In this document: positions 37,672 through 46,094 of the stretch, piece by piece
Position numbering within the stretch: the stretch's first letter is position 1
Layout: every line of letters begins with the position of its first letter
Source: Streptomyces sp. S3(2020)
GTDB lineage: Bacteria > Actinomycetota > Actinomycetes > Streptomycetales > Streptomycetaceae
Direction: 5' to 3'
Length of the DNA stretch: 64,000 bases
Assembly: GCF_013044505.1 (NCBI RefSeq)
Contig: NZ_JABERD010000002.1
Span: 1 to 64,000 of the forward strand
Translations under genes and position numbers: made by a program
Notes under the pieces: generated by a model
Told to the model about the DNA's origin: nothing
Databases searched by the model: none
The model's input: only the letters and a program-made list of their open reading frames with translations

Positions 37672-38367
37672 TCAGCCCAGCTTCTTCAGGAGCTCCACGG
37701 CCAGCGGGGCCGAGGACGCCGGGTTCTGGCCGGTGACGAGGTTGCGGTCGACCACGACGTTCGGCACCCACGGCTCGCCCACCTGCACCAGCACGCCGGC
37801 CTCGGTCAGCCGGTCCTGGAGCAGCCACTTGGCCTTGTCGGCGAAGCCGGCCTGGGTCTCCTCGGCGTTGGTGAAGGCGGCGATCCGGTACCCGGCGAAG
37901 GAGTTGCCGCCGTCGGCCTCGACCGTGGCGAGCAGCGCGGCCGGGGCGTGGCAGACGACACCGAGGGGCTTGCCGGACTCCAGGGCGCTGGTGAGCAGTG
38001 CGCCGGAACCGGCGTCGACCGCGAGGTCCTCCATGGGCCCGTGGCCGCCGGGGTAGAAGACGGCGGCGTAGTCGTCGAGGTCGACGTCCTCCAGGCGGAT
38101 CGGGTGCTGGATCTCGGTCGCGGTGGCGATGACGCCGGCGATCCGGTCGGCGTTCACCTGACCGCCGTTGACCTCGGGTGCGAGGCTGCCCTTGTCGACG
38201 GTGGGGACGACGCCACCGGGGGTGGCCACGGTGATCTCGTGACCGGCGGCCTTGAAGGCCTCGTAGGGGGCGACGGCCTCCTCGGCCCAGAAGCCGGTGG
38301 GGTGCTGAGTGCCGTCGGCCAGCGTCCAGTGGTCGGCGCCGGTGATTACGAAGAGGATCTTTGCCAT
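37672..38367 (-). CDS. DJ-1/PfpI-family protein, Hsp31/glyoxalase-III-like
   Basis: 231 residues starting MAKILFVITGADHW. The nucleophile elbow is LGVVCHAPAALL (catalytic Cys), with an acidic residue in FYPGGHGPMEDL and the lid region HPTGFWAEEAVAPYEAF. These features fit Hsp31-type enzymes that convert methylglyoxal to lactate or repair glycated proteins. It is divergent from a LysR gene, with operator-like repeats between them. Confidence 0.87.
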   Translation of the reverse strand: MAKILFVITGADHWTLADGTQHPTGFWAEEAVAPYEAFKAAGHEITVATPGGVVPTVDKGSLAPEVNGGQVNADRIAGVIATATEIQHPIRLEDVDLDDYAAVFYPGGHGPMEDLAVDAGSGALLTSALESGKPLGVVCHAPAALLATVEADGGNSFAGYRIAAFTNAEETQAGFADKAKWLLQDRLTEAGVLVQVGEPWVPNVVVDRNLVTGQNPASSAPLAVELLKKLG

Positions 38368-38395
38368 GCTCCGACGGTAAGTCGATCCACCCATA

Positions 38396-38438
38396 GGAAT
38401 CCAATAGGCTCACGTATGTGAGAGATAGGGAATCCAAT
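38396..38438. promoter_or_regulatory. LysR-type operator region between DJ-1 and LysR genes
   Basis: A direct repeat GGAATCCAAT occurs at 38396-38405 and 38429-38438, 33 bases apart (about three helical turns). The palindrome CTCAC-GTAT-GTGAG (38409-38422) lies between the copies. The palindrome covers the GTG start of the LysR gene (38418). This suggests autoregulation together with control of the DJ-1 gene. Confidence 0.5.
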
Positions 38439-39344
38439 CACCACCCGGTCGCGGCACCGCTGGACCTGAATCTGCTCCGCACCTTCCTGACCGTGTACCG
38501 CACCGGCTCCTTCACCGCCGCCGCCCGGCTCCTGGGCCTCTCCCAGCCCACGGTCACCACACAGATCCGCGCCCTGGAGCGGCAACTGGGCCGCGAGTTG
38601 TTCGAGCGGCTGGCCCGCGGTGTCGCGCCCGCGCCCTACGCGGACGAGCTCGCCGCTCGGATCGTCGACCCTCTGGACTCGCTGGCCACGGTCACGGGAG
38701 CGGACGACGCCCCGGCCGAGCCCGTGCACCTCGCCGGCCCGGCCGAGTTCCTCACCGTCTCCGTCCTGCCCGGTATCGCGCCGCTGGTGGAGTCGGGCGT
38801 ACGGCTGCGCGTCACCCCCGGTCTGACCGAACCGCTCCTGGAGGATCTGCGCGCGGGCCGCCACGACCTGGTGATCGCCACCTTCCGGCCGCGTGGACGC
38901 ACCCTGACCTCGGTGCCCCTCAACGACGAGGAGTTCGTGCTGGTCGCCGCCCCCGACCGGGCGGAGCGGATCGGCTCGCCGGCACGGATCGCGACGGAGG
39001 GGGCGGCCGCGCTGCACGGCGTCCCCCTGGTCGCGTACGCCGAGGACCTGCCCATCGTGCGCCGCTACTGGCGGCATGTCTTCGGCAAGCGTCTGACCCG
39101 CGACCCCGCGGTCACGATGCCCGACCTGAACGCGGTGAAGGCGGCGGTCATGGGCGGTGCGGGCTTCTCGGTCCTCCCCCGCTATCTGTGCGCGGCCGAG
39201 CTGGCCTCGGGTGCGCTCGTCCTGCTCCACGACCCGGACGACCCGCCGATCAACACGGGCTTCCTCGTGCAACGCCCGGGCGCCTCGGGCAATCCGCACG
39301 TGGCCCTGGTCCGCGACCACCTGCTGAGGGCCGCCCGCGGCTGA
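38418..39344 (+). CDS. LysR-family transcriptional regulator
   Basis: 308 residues. The HTH is LDLNLLRTFLTVYRTGSF with LGLSQPTVTTQIRALERQLG; the effector domain includes AGPAEFLTVSVLPGIAPL, HDLVIATFRPRGR and GAGFSVLPRYLCAAEL. LysR genes divergent from an enzyme gene usually control that gene, here the DJ-1/Hsp31-like gene, perhaps in response to reactive aldehydes; this is inference. The GTG start lies inside the operator-like palindrome; an ATG in another frame (38416) overlaps it. Confidence 0.85.
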   Translation: MRDRESNHHPVAAPLDLNLLRTFLTVYRTGSFTAAARLLGLSQPTVTTQIRALERQLGRELFERLARGVAPAPYADELAARIVDPLDSLATVTGADDAPAEPVHLAGPAEFLTVSVLPGIAPLVESGVRLRVTPGLTEPLLEDLRAGRHDLVIATFRPRGRTLTSVPLNDEEFVLVAAPDRAERIGSPARIATEGAAALHGVPLVAYAEDLPIVRRYWRHVFGKRLTRDPAVTMPDLNAVKAAVMGGAGFSVLPRYLCAAELASGALVLLHDPDDPPINTGFLVQRPGASGNPHVALVRDHLLRAARG

Positions 39345-39347
39345 CGG

Positions 39348-40292
39348 CTACAGCGTGAGGAACGACGAACGGGGGCCCTCCAGGGTGGCGTCCATGCGGG
39401 CCGCCTGCCCCTGCGTGAACATGAACATCCCCACGTCGTCGGTGTAGTCCATGTAGTTGACGAACATGTCCCCGTCGGGGGCGTTGTTGCACGTCACATG
39501 GGGGAACGCGGGTGTGCCGAAGTTGGGGCCGCCCGCGTTGGGGGTGTCCGCGACGAAGTCGCTCCCGCTGCATCCCTGGCCGTCGTCGCCCCAGATGTGG
39601 AACAGGTTGAGCCAGTGGCCCACCTCGTGGGTCGCCGTGCGGCCGAGGTGGAACGGTGCCCTGGCGGTCCCCGTCGTACCGACGAAGGTGTGGGCGATGA
39701 CGACGCCGTCGGTGGCGGTGGGGCCGCCGGGGAACTGGGCGTAGCCGAGGATCTCTCCGACGGAGGGGTCTTCGAGGCGCGGGGCCACCCAGAAGTTGAG
39801 GTACTGGTCGGCGGGCCAGGCGTCCTGTCCGCCGCCCGACGTGAACTTGATCGCGTCGTCCATCCCGAAGGTGTCCGTCGCGGTCCGGGTGCGGGTGATA
39901 CCGCCGGTGGGAGCCCCGTCGGGGTCCTGGGAGGCGAGCCGGAACTCGATCCGGCAGTCGGCGACGAGGGGCTGCCAGACCGTGGGCACCTGCGACACGT
40001 CCGCGTTGAGCATCCGGTAGTCCTGGTTCAGGACGTCGATCTGGCTGAGGATCTGGGCGTCGCCGATGTCCTGCTCGGAGGTGTGGTGGACGACGTGCAC
40101 CACGACGGGGATCACCGTCACACCGACGCGGGCCGGCGTCCGAAGACCCTGCTCGAAGGCGAAGGCGCGGTTCTCCACGGCGTCCCGCGCGACGGCGTAC
40201 GAGGGGTCCTCGGTCAGCAGTCGCCGGTGGACCGGCATGGTGCCGCAGACTCGGTGTGCGGGGGTGGTCTCGTCGGTCTCGTTCTCGGGCAC
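39348..40292 (-). CDS. M43 (pappalysin-like) zinc metalloprotease
   Basis: 314 residues. The zinc motif HEVGHWLNLFH (H222, H226, H232) is the extended metzincin HExxHxxxxxH form, and the Met-turn lies in VNYMDYTDD (Met 281). Four cysteines near CSGSD and CNNAPDGD probably pair. This is the M43 family. The visible N-terminus (MPENETDETTPAHRVCGTMP) has no signal peptide or membrane helix, which is odd for a protease with likely disulfides. The GTG at 40292 has AGGCGG upstream. Confidence 0.87.
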   Translation of the reverse strand: MPENETDETTPAHRVCGTMPVHRRLLTEDPSYAVARDAVENRAFAFEQGLRTPARVGVTVIPVVVHVVHHTSEQDIGDAQILSQIDVLNQDYRMLNADVSQVPTVWQPLVADCRIEFRLASQDPDGAPTGGITRTRTATDTFGMDDAIKFTSGGGQDAWPADQYLNFWVAPRLEDPSVGEILGYAQFPGGPTATDGVVIAHTFVGTTGTARAPFHLGRTATHEVGHWLNLFHIWGDDGQGCSGSDFVADTPNAGGPNFGTPAFPHVTCNNAPDGDMFVNYMDYTDDVGMFMFTQGQAARMDATLEGPRSSFLTL

Positions 40293-40472
40293 GCTGCACC
40301 GCCTGGAGATGGCCGCACCGCAACGGCGCGGAGGTGAGGGTGGAGCGGGCCCGTTGGGGTTTACGGTAGGGCGACGGAACGGACATGGTAAGCCGAATCG
40401 CGAATTCCGTCGTAAATCCGGTGTTGCTTTCCGTATCGGCTCAACTGGCGACAGACCAGGAGGTGCCCGGCC

Positions 40473-40790
40473 ATGAGCGGTCCGCCGCCGGAACTGATCG
40501 GGACATGGGTGCACGCCTACGAGGAGGACTCGCCCGGCGTCATGGTGTACCGCCCGGCGGGCTACCCGCTGCCGCCCGCGCGGGGCCGCCGCGGGCTGGA
40601 GTTCGCCGCGGACGGCACCTTCACCGAGCGCCCCCTCGGCCGCGCCGACGCCCCCGGGCGGCGCACCGGCCGCTGGGCGCCGGCGGACCCGGAGGGGCGT
40701 CGGCTCGCGCTCGACGTCCCGGGCGCGGAACGTCAGTTGGAGGTTCTGTACGTCGACGATCAGGTGCTCAAGCTGCGGGCCTCCGACTGA
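40473..40790 (+). CDS. Conserved hypothetical protein, 105 residues
   Basis: MSGPPPELIGTWVHAYEEDS, then a beta-rich body (GLEFAADGTFTERPLG, RRTGRWAPADPEG, QLEVLYVDDQVLKLRASD) resembling lipocalin-like or small beta-barrel proteins. AGGAGGTG precedes the ATG. The final 31 bases overlap the convergent ATPase gene. No function can be assigned. Confidence 0.72.
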   Translation: MSGPPPELIGTWVHAYEEDSPGVMVYRPAGYPLPPARGRRGLEFAADGTFTERPLGRADAPGRRTGRWAPADPEGRRLALDVPGAERQLEVLYVDDQVLKLRASD

Positions 40791-41614
40791 TCGGCGCCCT
40801 CGTGGTGCCGTCCGATCGGCACGACCATCGGGGTCCGGCTGACCGGGTCCTCGCCCACGACACAGCGCAGCCCGAAGACGTCCTCCACCGTCGCCGCCGT
40901 GACGACCTCGGCGGGGGCACCCTCGCCGACGATCCGGCCCGCCTTCATGGCGATGACGTGATCGGCGTACCGGCAGGCCTGGTTGAGGTCGTGCAGGACC
41001 ATGACGACCGTGCGGCCCTGCTGCCGGTTGAGGTCGGTGATCAGGTCCAGGACGTCGATCTGGTGGGCCAGGTCGAGATAGGTCGTCGGCTCGTCCAGCA
41101 GCATCACCGGGGTGCCCTGGGCGACGGCCATGGCGATCCAGGCGCGTTGCCGCTGTCCGCCGGAGAGTTCGTCGACGGCCCGGTGGGCGAGGTCGGTCAT
41201 GGCGGTGGCCCGCAGCGCCTCCCGCACGGCCTCCTCGTCGGCGGACGACCACTGCCGCCACCAGGTCTGGTGCGGTGAACGGCCGCGCCCCACCAGGTCG
41301 ATGACGGTCAGCCCCTCGGGAGCCAGCGGCGACTGCGGCAGGATGCCGAGCTGTTGGGCGAGGAGCCTGGTCGGCATCGAGTGCACCGAACGGCCGTCGA
41401 GATGGACCGTGCCCGCCTTGGGCGTCAGCAGCCGGGCCAGCGCACGCAGGAGGGTGGACTTGCCGCACGCGTTGGCGCCGACGATCGCCGTGACCCGCCC
41501 GGTGGGGATCAGCACGTCGAGATCCTCGACAACCACCCGGTCGTCGTACGCGAGGCGCAGGCCTTCGGCCCTCAACTCAGGTCCTGTGGAAGAAGCTTCA
41601 CGCTGGGACGACAC
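40760..41614 (-). CDS. Iron-siderophore ABC importer, ATP-binding protein
   Basis: 284 residues. Walker A reads GANACGKST, with cysteine in the position before GKST. The Q-loop is LGILPQSPLAPEG, the signature DELSGGQRQRAWIAMA, Walker B VMLLDEPTTYLDL and the H-loop VMVLHDLNQA. This matches FepC/FhuC ATPases. It closes a four-gene set (binding protein, two FecCD permeases, ATPase) behind an iron box. Confidence 0.9.
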   Translation of the reverse strand: MSSQREASSTGPELRAEGLRLAYDDRVVVEDLDVLIPTGRVTAIVGANACGKSTLLRALARLLTPKAGTVHLDGRSVHSMPTRLLAQQLGILPQSPLAPEGLTVIDLVGRGRSPHQTWWRQWSSADEEAVREALRATAMTDLAHRAVDELSGGQRQRAWIAMAVAQGTPVMLLDEPTTYLDLAHQIDVLDLITDLNRQQGRTVVMVLHDLNQACRYADHVIAMKAGRIVGEGAPAEVVTAATVEDVFGLRCVVGEDPVSRTPMVVPIGRHHEGADQSEARSLST

Positions 41615-41618
41615 GGTG

Positions 41619-42671
41619 TCAGCCTCCTGAGCCGGCGCGGTTGGCGCGGACGAGCAGCCACAGCAGCACGGGCGCGCCGAGCACGCCGGTGACGATCCCG
41701 ACGGGAAGCTCGGTGTCCGGGATCAGCTTGCGTGCGACGAGATCGGATACGAGGACCATGACGGCGCCGGTCAGTCCGGCGGCCACGGGTGGTGGGAAGG
41801 CGGTGCCCGCGAGCCGCTGGGCGACCTGCGGGGCGGCGAGCGCGACGAACGCGACGGGCCCGGCGGCCGCGGTGCCGAAGGCGACCAGGCCGACCGCGGC
41901 GAGCAGCACGGCCACCCGTACGGTCTGCACCCGGGTCCCCAGGCCCCGGGCGACGTCGTCGCCGAGTTGCAGGATCCGCAGCTGCCGCCCCAGCAGCAGG
42001 GCGGCGGGGACCAGCACCGCCACGGCCGTCGCGAGCGGGCCGATCTGGTCCCAGGTACGGCCGTTGAGGTTGCCGACGAGCCAGCCGAGCGCCGCCTGCG
42101 CCTGGAAGCGCTGGCCGCGGGCCATGAGGTAGTCGGTGGCGCTGGTGCAGATCCAGGCGACACCGATCCCGACGAGGACGATGCGGTAGCCGGTCGCGCC
42201 CCGCTTCCACGCCAGCGCGTACACGAGGGCCGCGGCGGACAACGCGCCGATCAGGCCGAGGGACTGGATGCTCAGACCCCCGTCCCAGCCGAGCACGATC
42301 CCGGCGACCACCGCGGTGCCGGCGCCCTGCGTGATGCCCATCATGTCGGGGCTGGCCAGCGGGTTGAGAGTCAGCGTCTGGAGGAGGGCGCCGGAGACAC
42401 CGAAGGCGATGCCGACGAGGAGCCCCGCCAGGGCGCGCGGCAGGCGCAGTTCGTGGACGATGAGCCGGGTGCCCGGGTCGCCGGCGCCGAAGAGGGCCTG
42501 GAGTACGTCGGTGAGCGGGAGGGAGATGTCCCCGACGGAGACCTCCACGCAGAACACCAGGAAGGCGGCGGCCGCGAGGCCCGCGCACACGCCGAGCAGC
42601 CGGGGGCTCAGCACACCGGAGACGGGCGGGGCGGTGAACCGGTAGGTCAGGCGGTCCAGTTGGGCCGTCAT
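41619..42671 (-). CDS. FecCD-family siderophore permease (second)
   Basis: 350 residues with about nine or ten helices. Family blocks: LRLPRALAGLLVGIAFGVSGALLQTLTLNPLASP (in pieces), GYRIVLVGIGVAWICTS, LQLGDDVARGLG, VAFVALAAPQVAQRL and LPVGIVTGVLGAPVLLWLL. It pairs with the upstream permease to form the heterodimeric channel. Four bases separate it from each neighbouring gene, so translation is probably coupled. Confidence 0.92.
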   Translation of the reverse strand: MTAQLDRLTYRFTAPPVSGVLSPRLLGVCAGLAAAAFLVFCVEVSVGDISLPLTDVLQALFGAGDPGTRLIVHELRLPRALAGLLVGIAFGVSGALLQTLTLNPLASPDMMGITQGAGTAVVAGIVLGWDGGLSIQSLGLIGALSAAALVYALAWKRGATGYRIVLVGIGVAWICTSATDYLMARGQRFQAQAALGWLVGNLNGRTWDQIGPLATAVAVLVPAALLLGRQLRILQLGDDVARGLGTRVQTVRVAVLLAAVGLVAFGTAAAGPVAFVALAAPQVAQRLAGTAFPPPVAAGLTGAVMVLVSDLVARKLIPDTELPVGIVTGVLGAPVLLWLLVRANRAGSGG

Positions 42672-42675
42672 GGAC

Positions 42676-43752
42676 TCACACCTCCGCGAGGCGTCGGCGC
42701 CGGACCAGCGCGATGAAGAACGGTCCGCCGATGAAGGCGACCAGGACTCCGGCCTGGATCTCGACGGGCCGGTCGATCAGCCGTCCGGCGATGTCGGCGG
42801 TCAGCAGGAGACAGGGCGCGAGGACGGCCGACAGGGGCAGCAGCCAGCGGTGGTCGGGGCCGATGCCGGCGTACTGGGCCAGGACGCGGGCGATGTGCGG
42901 CACGACCAGGCCGACGAAGACCACGGGTCCGATGACGGCGACGGCGCCTCCGGTGAGCAGCGTGACGGCCACCACGCCCTGGGTGCGGACCAGTCCGATC
43001 CTCAGGCCGAGGGACTTCGCCACGTCGTCGCCGAGCGCTAGGCGGTTCAGCGCGGGGGCGCAGGCCAGGGCGAGGACGGCGCCGACGGCGAGGAACGGCA
43101 GGACGCGCAGCAGGACTTCAGTGTCCTGGTTGGCTAGCGAGCCCGCCGACCAGAACCGGTAGCGGTTCAGGGCGTCCGGGTCGGTGAGGGCGACGGCGCT
43201 GGTCAGTGAGAACAGCAGCGAGGTCACCGCGACGCCGGCGAGGGCGAGTTTGACCGGTGTGCTGCCCGACCGGCCCAGTCCGCCGAGGAATTGGACGAGG
43301 ACACTGGCGACGAGGGCGCCGGCGAAGGCGAACCAGATGTAGCCGTAGGCGGATCCGATGCCGAGGACACCGACGGAGACGACCACCGCGAAGGCGGCGC
43401 CCGCGCTGACGCCCAGGATGCCCGGGTCGGCCAGCGGGTTGCGGGTCAGCGCCTGCATCAGCGCGCCCGACAGGCCCAGCGCGGCGCCGGTCGCCAGACC
43501 GATGGCGGTGCGGGGCAGTCGTACGGACCAGATGACGTTGTCTATTCGGGAGCTGGGCGCGTTGCCGAGCAACGTGTCCCAGACCTGGCCGAGCGGGACG
43601 TTCAGCGCGCCGAACGCCATCGACAGGGCGCACAGCAGCAGGAGCGCCATGACGGACAGTGTCAGCAGGAGGGCGGCGCGCGGGCCTTTCGGTACGCGCG
43701 CCGCCGGGTGCTCTGTCCGCCCGGCTCCTCTCAGGACGTCGGCTGGTTTCAC
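42676..43752 (-). CDS. FecCD-family siderophore permease (first)
   Basis: About 358 residues. FecCD blocks: VRLPRTAIGLATGAALGLSGALMQALTRNPLADPGILG (in pieces), LALAGVAVTSLLFS, LALGDDVAKSLGLRI, GPVVFVGLVVPHIARVL and DRPVEIQAGVLVAFIGGPFF. The N-terminus is ambiguous. Tandem 18-base repeats supply two in-frame GTG codons (43752 and 43770) without a good ribosome site, so the first residues are uncertain by 6 codons. It follows the binding-protein gene by about 30 bases. Confidence 0.88.
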   Translation of the reverse strand: MKPADVLRGAGRTEHPAARVPKGPRAALLLTLSVMALLLLCALSMAFGALNVPLGQVWDTLLGNAPSSRIDNVIWSVRLPRTAIGLATGAALGLSGALMQALTRNPLADPGILGVSAGAAFAVVVSVGVLGIGSAYGYIWFAFAGALVASVLVQFLGGLGRSGSTPVKLALAGVAVTSLLFSLTSAVALTDPDALNRYRFWSAGSLANQDTEVLLRVLPFLAVGAVLALACAPALNRLALGDDVAKSLGLRIGLVRTQGVVAVTLLTGGAVAVIGPVVFVGLVVPHIARVLAQYAGIGPDHRWLLPLSAVLAPCLLLTADIAGRLIDRPVEIQAGVLVAFIGGPFFIALVRRRRLAEV

Positions 43753-43796
43753 GATGCGGGCCGGTTTCACGATGCGGGCCGGTTTCAGGATGTGGG
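43745..43796. repeat. 18-bp tandem repeat, two perfect copies plus a decayed third
   Basis: Units of GGTTTCACGATGCGGGCC occupy 43745-43762 and 43763-43780; a partial copy fills 43781-43796. They span the end of the binding-protein gene and the start of the first permease. Because 18 bases is six codons, copy-number change would lengthen or shorten the permease N-terminus without a frameshift. Confidence 0.9.
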
Positions 43797-44852
43797 TTGC
43801 TCGACCTTGGTGGCGGTTTTGCCGTCGAGGGCGGCGGCGAGTTGGGGGGCGAGGCGTTCGACGACGTAGGGGAGGCTGAGGGCGGAGACGAAGGAGGTGG
43901 CGTTGCCGTAGTCGCTGGTCTCGTGGACGAAGACCTCGCGGCCTTGGGTGGCGACCTTGAGGTCGCCGTAGGAGGCGTCGTTGTGGAGTTTGGCGGCGTC
44001 CTTGGTGACGTCGCCGACGATCCAGACGATGGCGTCCTGGTCGAGGAGGTCGGTGCGTTCCTTGCTGATGTTGGCGCCGAACTGGTCCCCGATCGCCTTG
44101 TCCAAGTCCTTGGGGAGGGTGAGGCCGAGGTCGGTGAGGAGGCGGGAGCGGGGGTCCTGGCTGCCGAAGACGAACATGCCTTCGTAGGGGGTGGCCATGA
44201 GGGCGGTGGCGCCCTTGAATTCGGGGTGGGCGGCCGCGGCGGCGGCGATCTTCGCTTCGGTGTCCTTGACGAGCTGGGCGGCCTGGTCGGGTTTGCCGAG
44301 GGCCTGGCCGACGGTGGTGGTGAGTTCCTGCCAGGGGATGCCGTAGTCGTTGTATTGCTTGGGCTGGGCGACGACGGGGGCGAACTTGGACAGGGAGGTG
44401 TACTGGTCCTTGGTGAGTCCGCTGTAGAGGGCGAGGATCAGGTCGGGTTTGAGGGCGGCGATCTTCTCGATCTGGGGTCCGGTGCCGGTGTCCTTGAGGA
44501 CGGTGGGTACCTCGGCGTTGCCGAGTTTGTCCTTGGCCCAGGGGCCGATGGCGCCTTCGTAGGTGCCCAGCCATTGGGTGGTGGCGACGGGGACTTGACC
44601 CAGGGCCAGGACGGCGTCCTGGTCGGTGAGGCCGACGGTGACGATCCGCTGGGGCTCCGAAGTGAGCGTCGTGGAGCCGTACTTGTGCGCGAGGGTGACC
44701 GGGAACGCCGACCCACCCGAGGCGTCCGGCTTCGCGTCGGCAGCGGGTGCGCCGGAGTCCGAGTCGCCGCCGCAGGCGGTGGCCGCGCCCAGGAGCAACA
44801 CGGCGGAGGCGAACGCGGAGATGAACCGCGCTGCTCTTCGGGAGGGGCGCAT
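43785..44852 (-). CDS. Iron-siderophore ABC importer, substrate-binding lipoprotein
   Basis: 355 residues. The signal peptide and lipobox (LLLGAATAC) predict lipidation at the cysteine. The mature class III binding fold has PQRIVTVGLTDQDAVLALGQ, the domain linker helix, and a C-terminal lobe ending SLPYVVERLAPQLAAAL. It should deliver ferric siderophore or a similar chelate to the FecCD channel. The ATG at 44852 has AAGGA 7 bases upstream; an ATG at 44858 is also in frame. An iron box lies just upstream. Confidence 0.9.
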   Translation of the reverse strand: MRPSRRAARFISAFASAVLLLGAATACGGDSDSGAPAADAKPDASGGSAFPVTLAHKYGSTTLTSEPQRIVTVGLTDQDAVLALGQVPVATTQWLGTYEGAIGPWAKDKLGNAEVPTVLKDTGTGPQIEKIAALKPDLILALYSGLTKDQYTSLSKFAPVVAQPKQYNDYGIPWQELTTTVGQALGKPDQAAQLVKDTEAKIAAAAAAHPEFKGATALMATPYEGMFVFGSQDPRSRLLTDLGLTLPKDLDKAIGDQFGANISKERTDLLDQDAIVWIVGDVTKDAAKLHNDASYGDLKVATQGREVFVHETSDYGNATSFVSALSLPYVVERLAPQLAAALDGKTATKVEQPTS

Positions 44853-44890
44853 GGGCATTCCTTCGCATCGGGACCGACCGACCAGAAAAC

Positions 44891-44909
44891 TTAGGTAAGG
44901 CTAACTATC
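44891..44909. promoter_or_regulatory. DmdR/IdeR-type iron box
   Basis: TTAGGTAAGGCTAACTATC matches the actinobacterial DtxR-family box (consensus style TTAGGTTAGGCTAACCTAA) at most positions. It lies 39 bases upstream of the binding-protein ATG. Iron-loaded DmdR would repress the importer operon when iron is ample. Confidence 0.85.
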
Positions 44910-44977
44910 GCCTTGTGTTCCGGCTAGCCCTGCACTGTGACATCCCCCATCGCGGTCGACATGGTGATCAACCCTTG

Positions 44978-45013
44978 CTGTAGCGTTTACTCCAATTGGA
45001 GTGACCGCTACAG
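44978..45013. promoter_or_regulatory. 36-bp operator-like inverted repeat upstream of the amidohydrolase
   Basis: A perfect 14-bp core, ACTCCAATTGGAGT (44989-45002), sits inside outer arms CTGTAGCG and CGCTACAG; the two 18-base halves agree at 16 positions. It lies 35 bases before the amidohydrolase ATG. The size and symmetry suggest binding by a dimer or tetramer of an unidentified regulator. Confidence 0.75.
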
Positions 45014-45048
45014 TCACCCGCGCGTCAGATCCGCAAGGAAGTCACCTA

Positions 45049-46089
45049 ATGACCGCCACCCCACGTCGTATCGACGTCCACCAGCACATCGTTCCCGCCT
45101 TATACCGCGACCTCCTCGCCGAGCGGGGCATCGCCGAGGCGGGCGGCCGTACGCTGCCCGACTGGAGTCCCCGGGCGGCTCTGGAGCTGATGGACCTGCT
45201 GGGCACGGCCACGGCGATCGTCTCCGTGTCCACGCCGGGCACGGGCTTCCTCGACGACCCGGACGAGGCCGCCCGACTGGCCCGGCGACTCAACGACTTC
45301 TCCGCCGGCCTCGCCGCCGATCACGCGGGCCGGTTCGGCTGGTTCGCCACCCTGCCCATGCCGGATGCCGCCGCGTCCTCGACCGAGGCCCGGCGGGCGC
45401 TGACCGAACTGGGCGCCGACGGGGTCACCCTGCTCGCGAACAACCGGGGCAGCTATCTGGGAACCAAGGGGCAGGACTCCCTGTGGCAGGTGCTGGACGA
45501 GCACGCGGCCGTCGTGTTCGTGCACCCGGCCGACCTTCCGGCGCCACCGGTCGAGGGCATCCCGCCGTTCGCCGCCGACTTCCTCCTGGACACCACCCGG
45601 GCCGCGTACCTGCTCGTCCGCAACGGCATTCCACGCCGTTTCCCGAACATCCGGTTCATCCTCGGCCACGCCGGCGGTTTCGTCCCCTACGCCTCGCACC
45701 GCATGGCCGTCGCCATCGCCGGGGACACCGGGCGCAGTGCGCTGGACGTCCTCGACGACTTCCGCGACTTCTACTTCGACACCGCGCTGTCCTCCAGCCC
45801 CGCCGCCCTGCCCACCCTGCTGGCCTTCGCCCGGCCCGGGCACGTCCTCTTCGGCAGCGACTGGCCCTTCGCCCCCACCCCGGCGGGCCAGTACTTCGCC
45901 AACGGCCTCGACAGCCACCCGCTCGTGCCCGGATCCCTGAAGGCCGTCAACCATGCCAACGCCGAGGCCCTCTTCCCCCGTTTCGGCGGAGCCCCGGCTC
46001 CTTCCCGGGCGCGGACGGGGCTGCGGCAGTCCGCCCGACGGGCCGCCGCCCGGCTCTTCTTCAAGCTGGTCCAACCCGGCACGAAGTGA
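45049..46089 (+). CDS. Amidohydrolase-2 family protein (ACMSD/decarboxylase-like)
   Basis: 346 residues. The metal-binding HxH is in RIDVHQHIVPALYRD, further ligands are HPADLPAPP and FILGHAGGFVPYASHR, and the aspartate is in VLFGSDWPFAP. These motifs belong to the ACMSD/gamma-resorcylate decarboxylase group, which removes CO2 from (semi)aromatic acids or ring-cleavage products. That role would fit the downstream lower meta-cleavage genes. AAGGAAG precedes the ATG at 45049. Confidence 0.85.
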   Translation: MTATPRRIDVHQHIVPALYRDLLAERGIAEAGGRTLPDWSPRAALELMDLLGTATAIVSVSTPGTGFLDDPDEAARLARRLNDFSAGLAADHAGRFGWFATLPMPDAAASSTEARRALTELGADGVTLLANNRGSYLGTKGQDSLWQVLDEHAAVVFVHPADLPAPPVEGIPPFAADFLLDTTRAAYLLVRNGIPRRFPNIRFILGHAGGFVPYASHRMAVAIAGDTGRSALDVLDDFRDFYFDTALSSSPAALPTLLAFARPGHVLFGSDWPFAPTPAGQYFANGLDSHPLVPGSLKAVNHANAEALFPRFGGAPAPSRARTGLRQSARRAAARLFFKLVQPGTK

Positions 46090-46094
46090 CGCCC

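Noticed and set aside
40760..44852. Considered whether the intact importer's permeases supply the missing half of the fragment at 33598-34210
   Set aside because: Both permeases of that operon are full length with their own N-termini, so the fragment must derive from a third permease gene.
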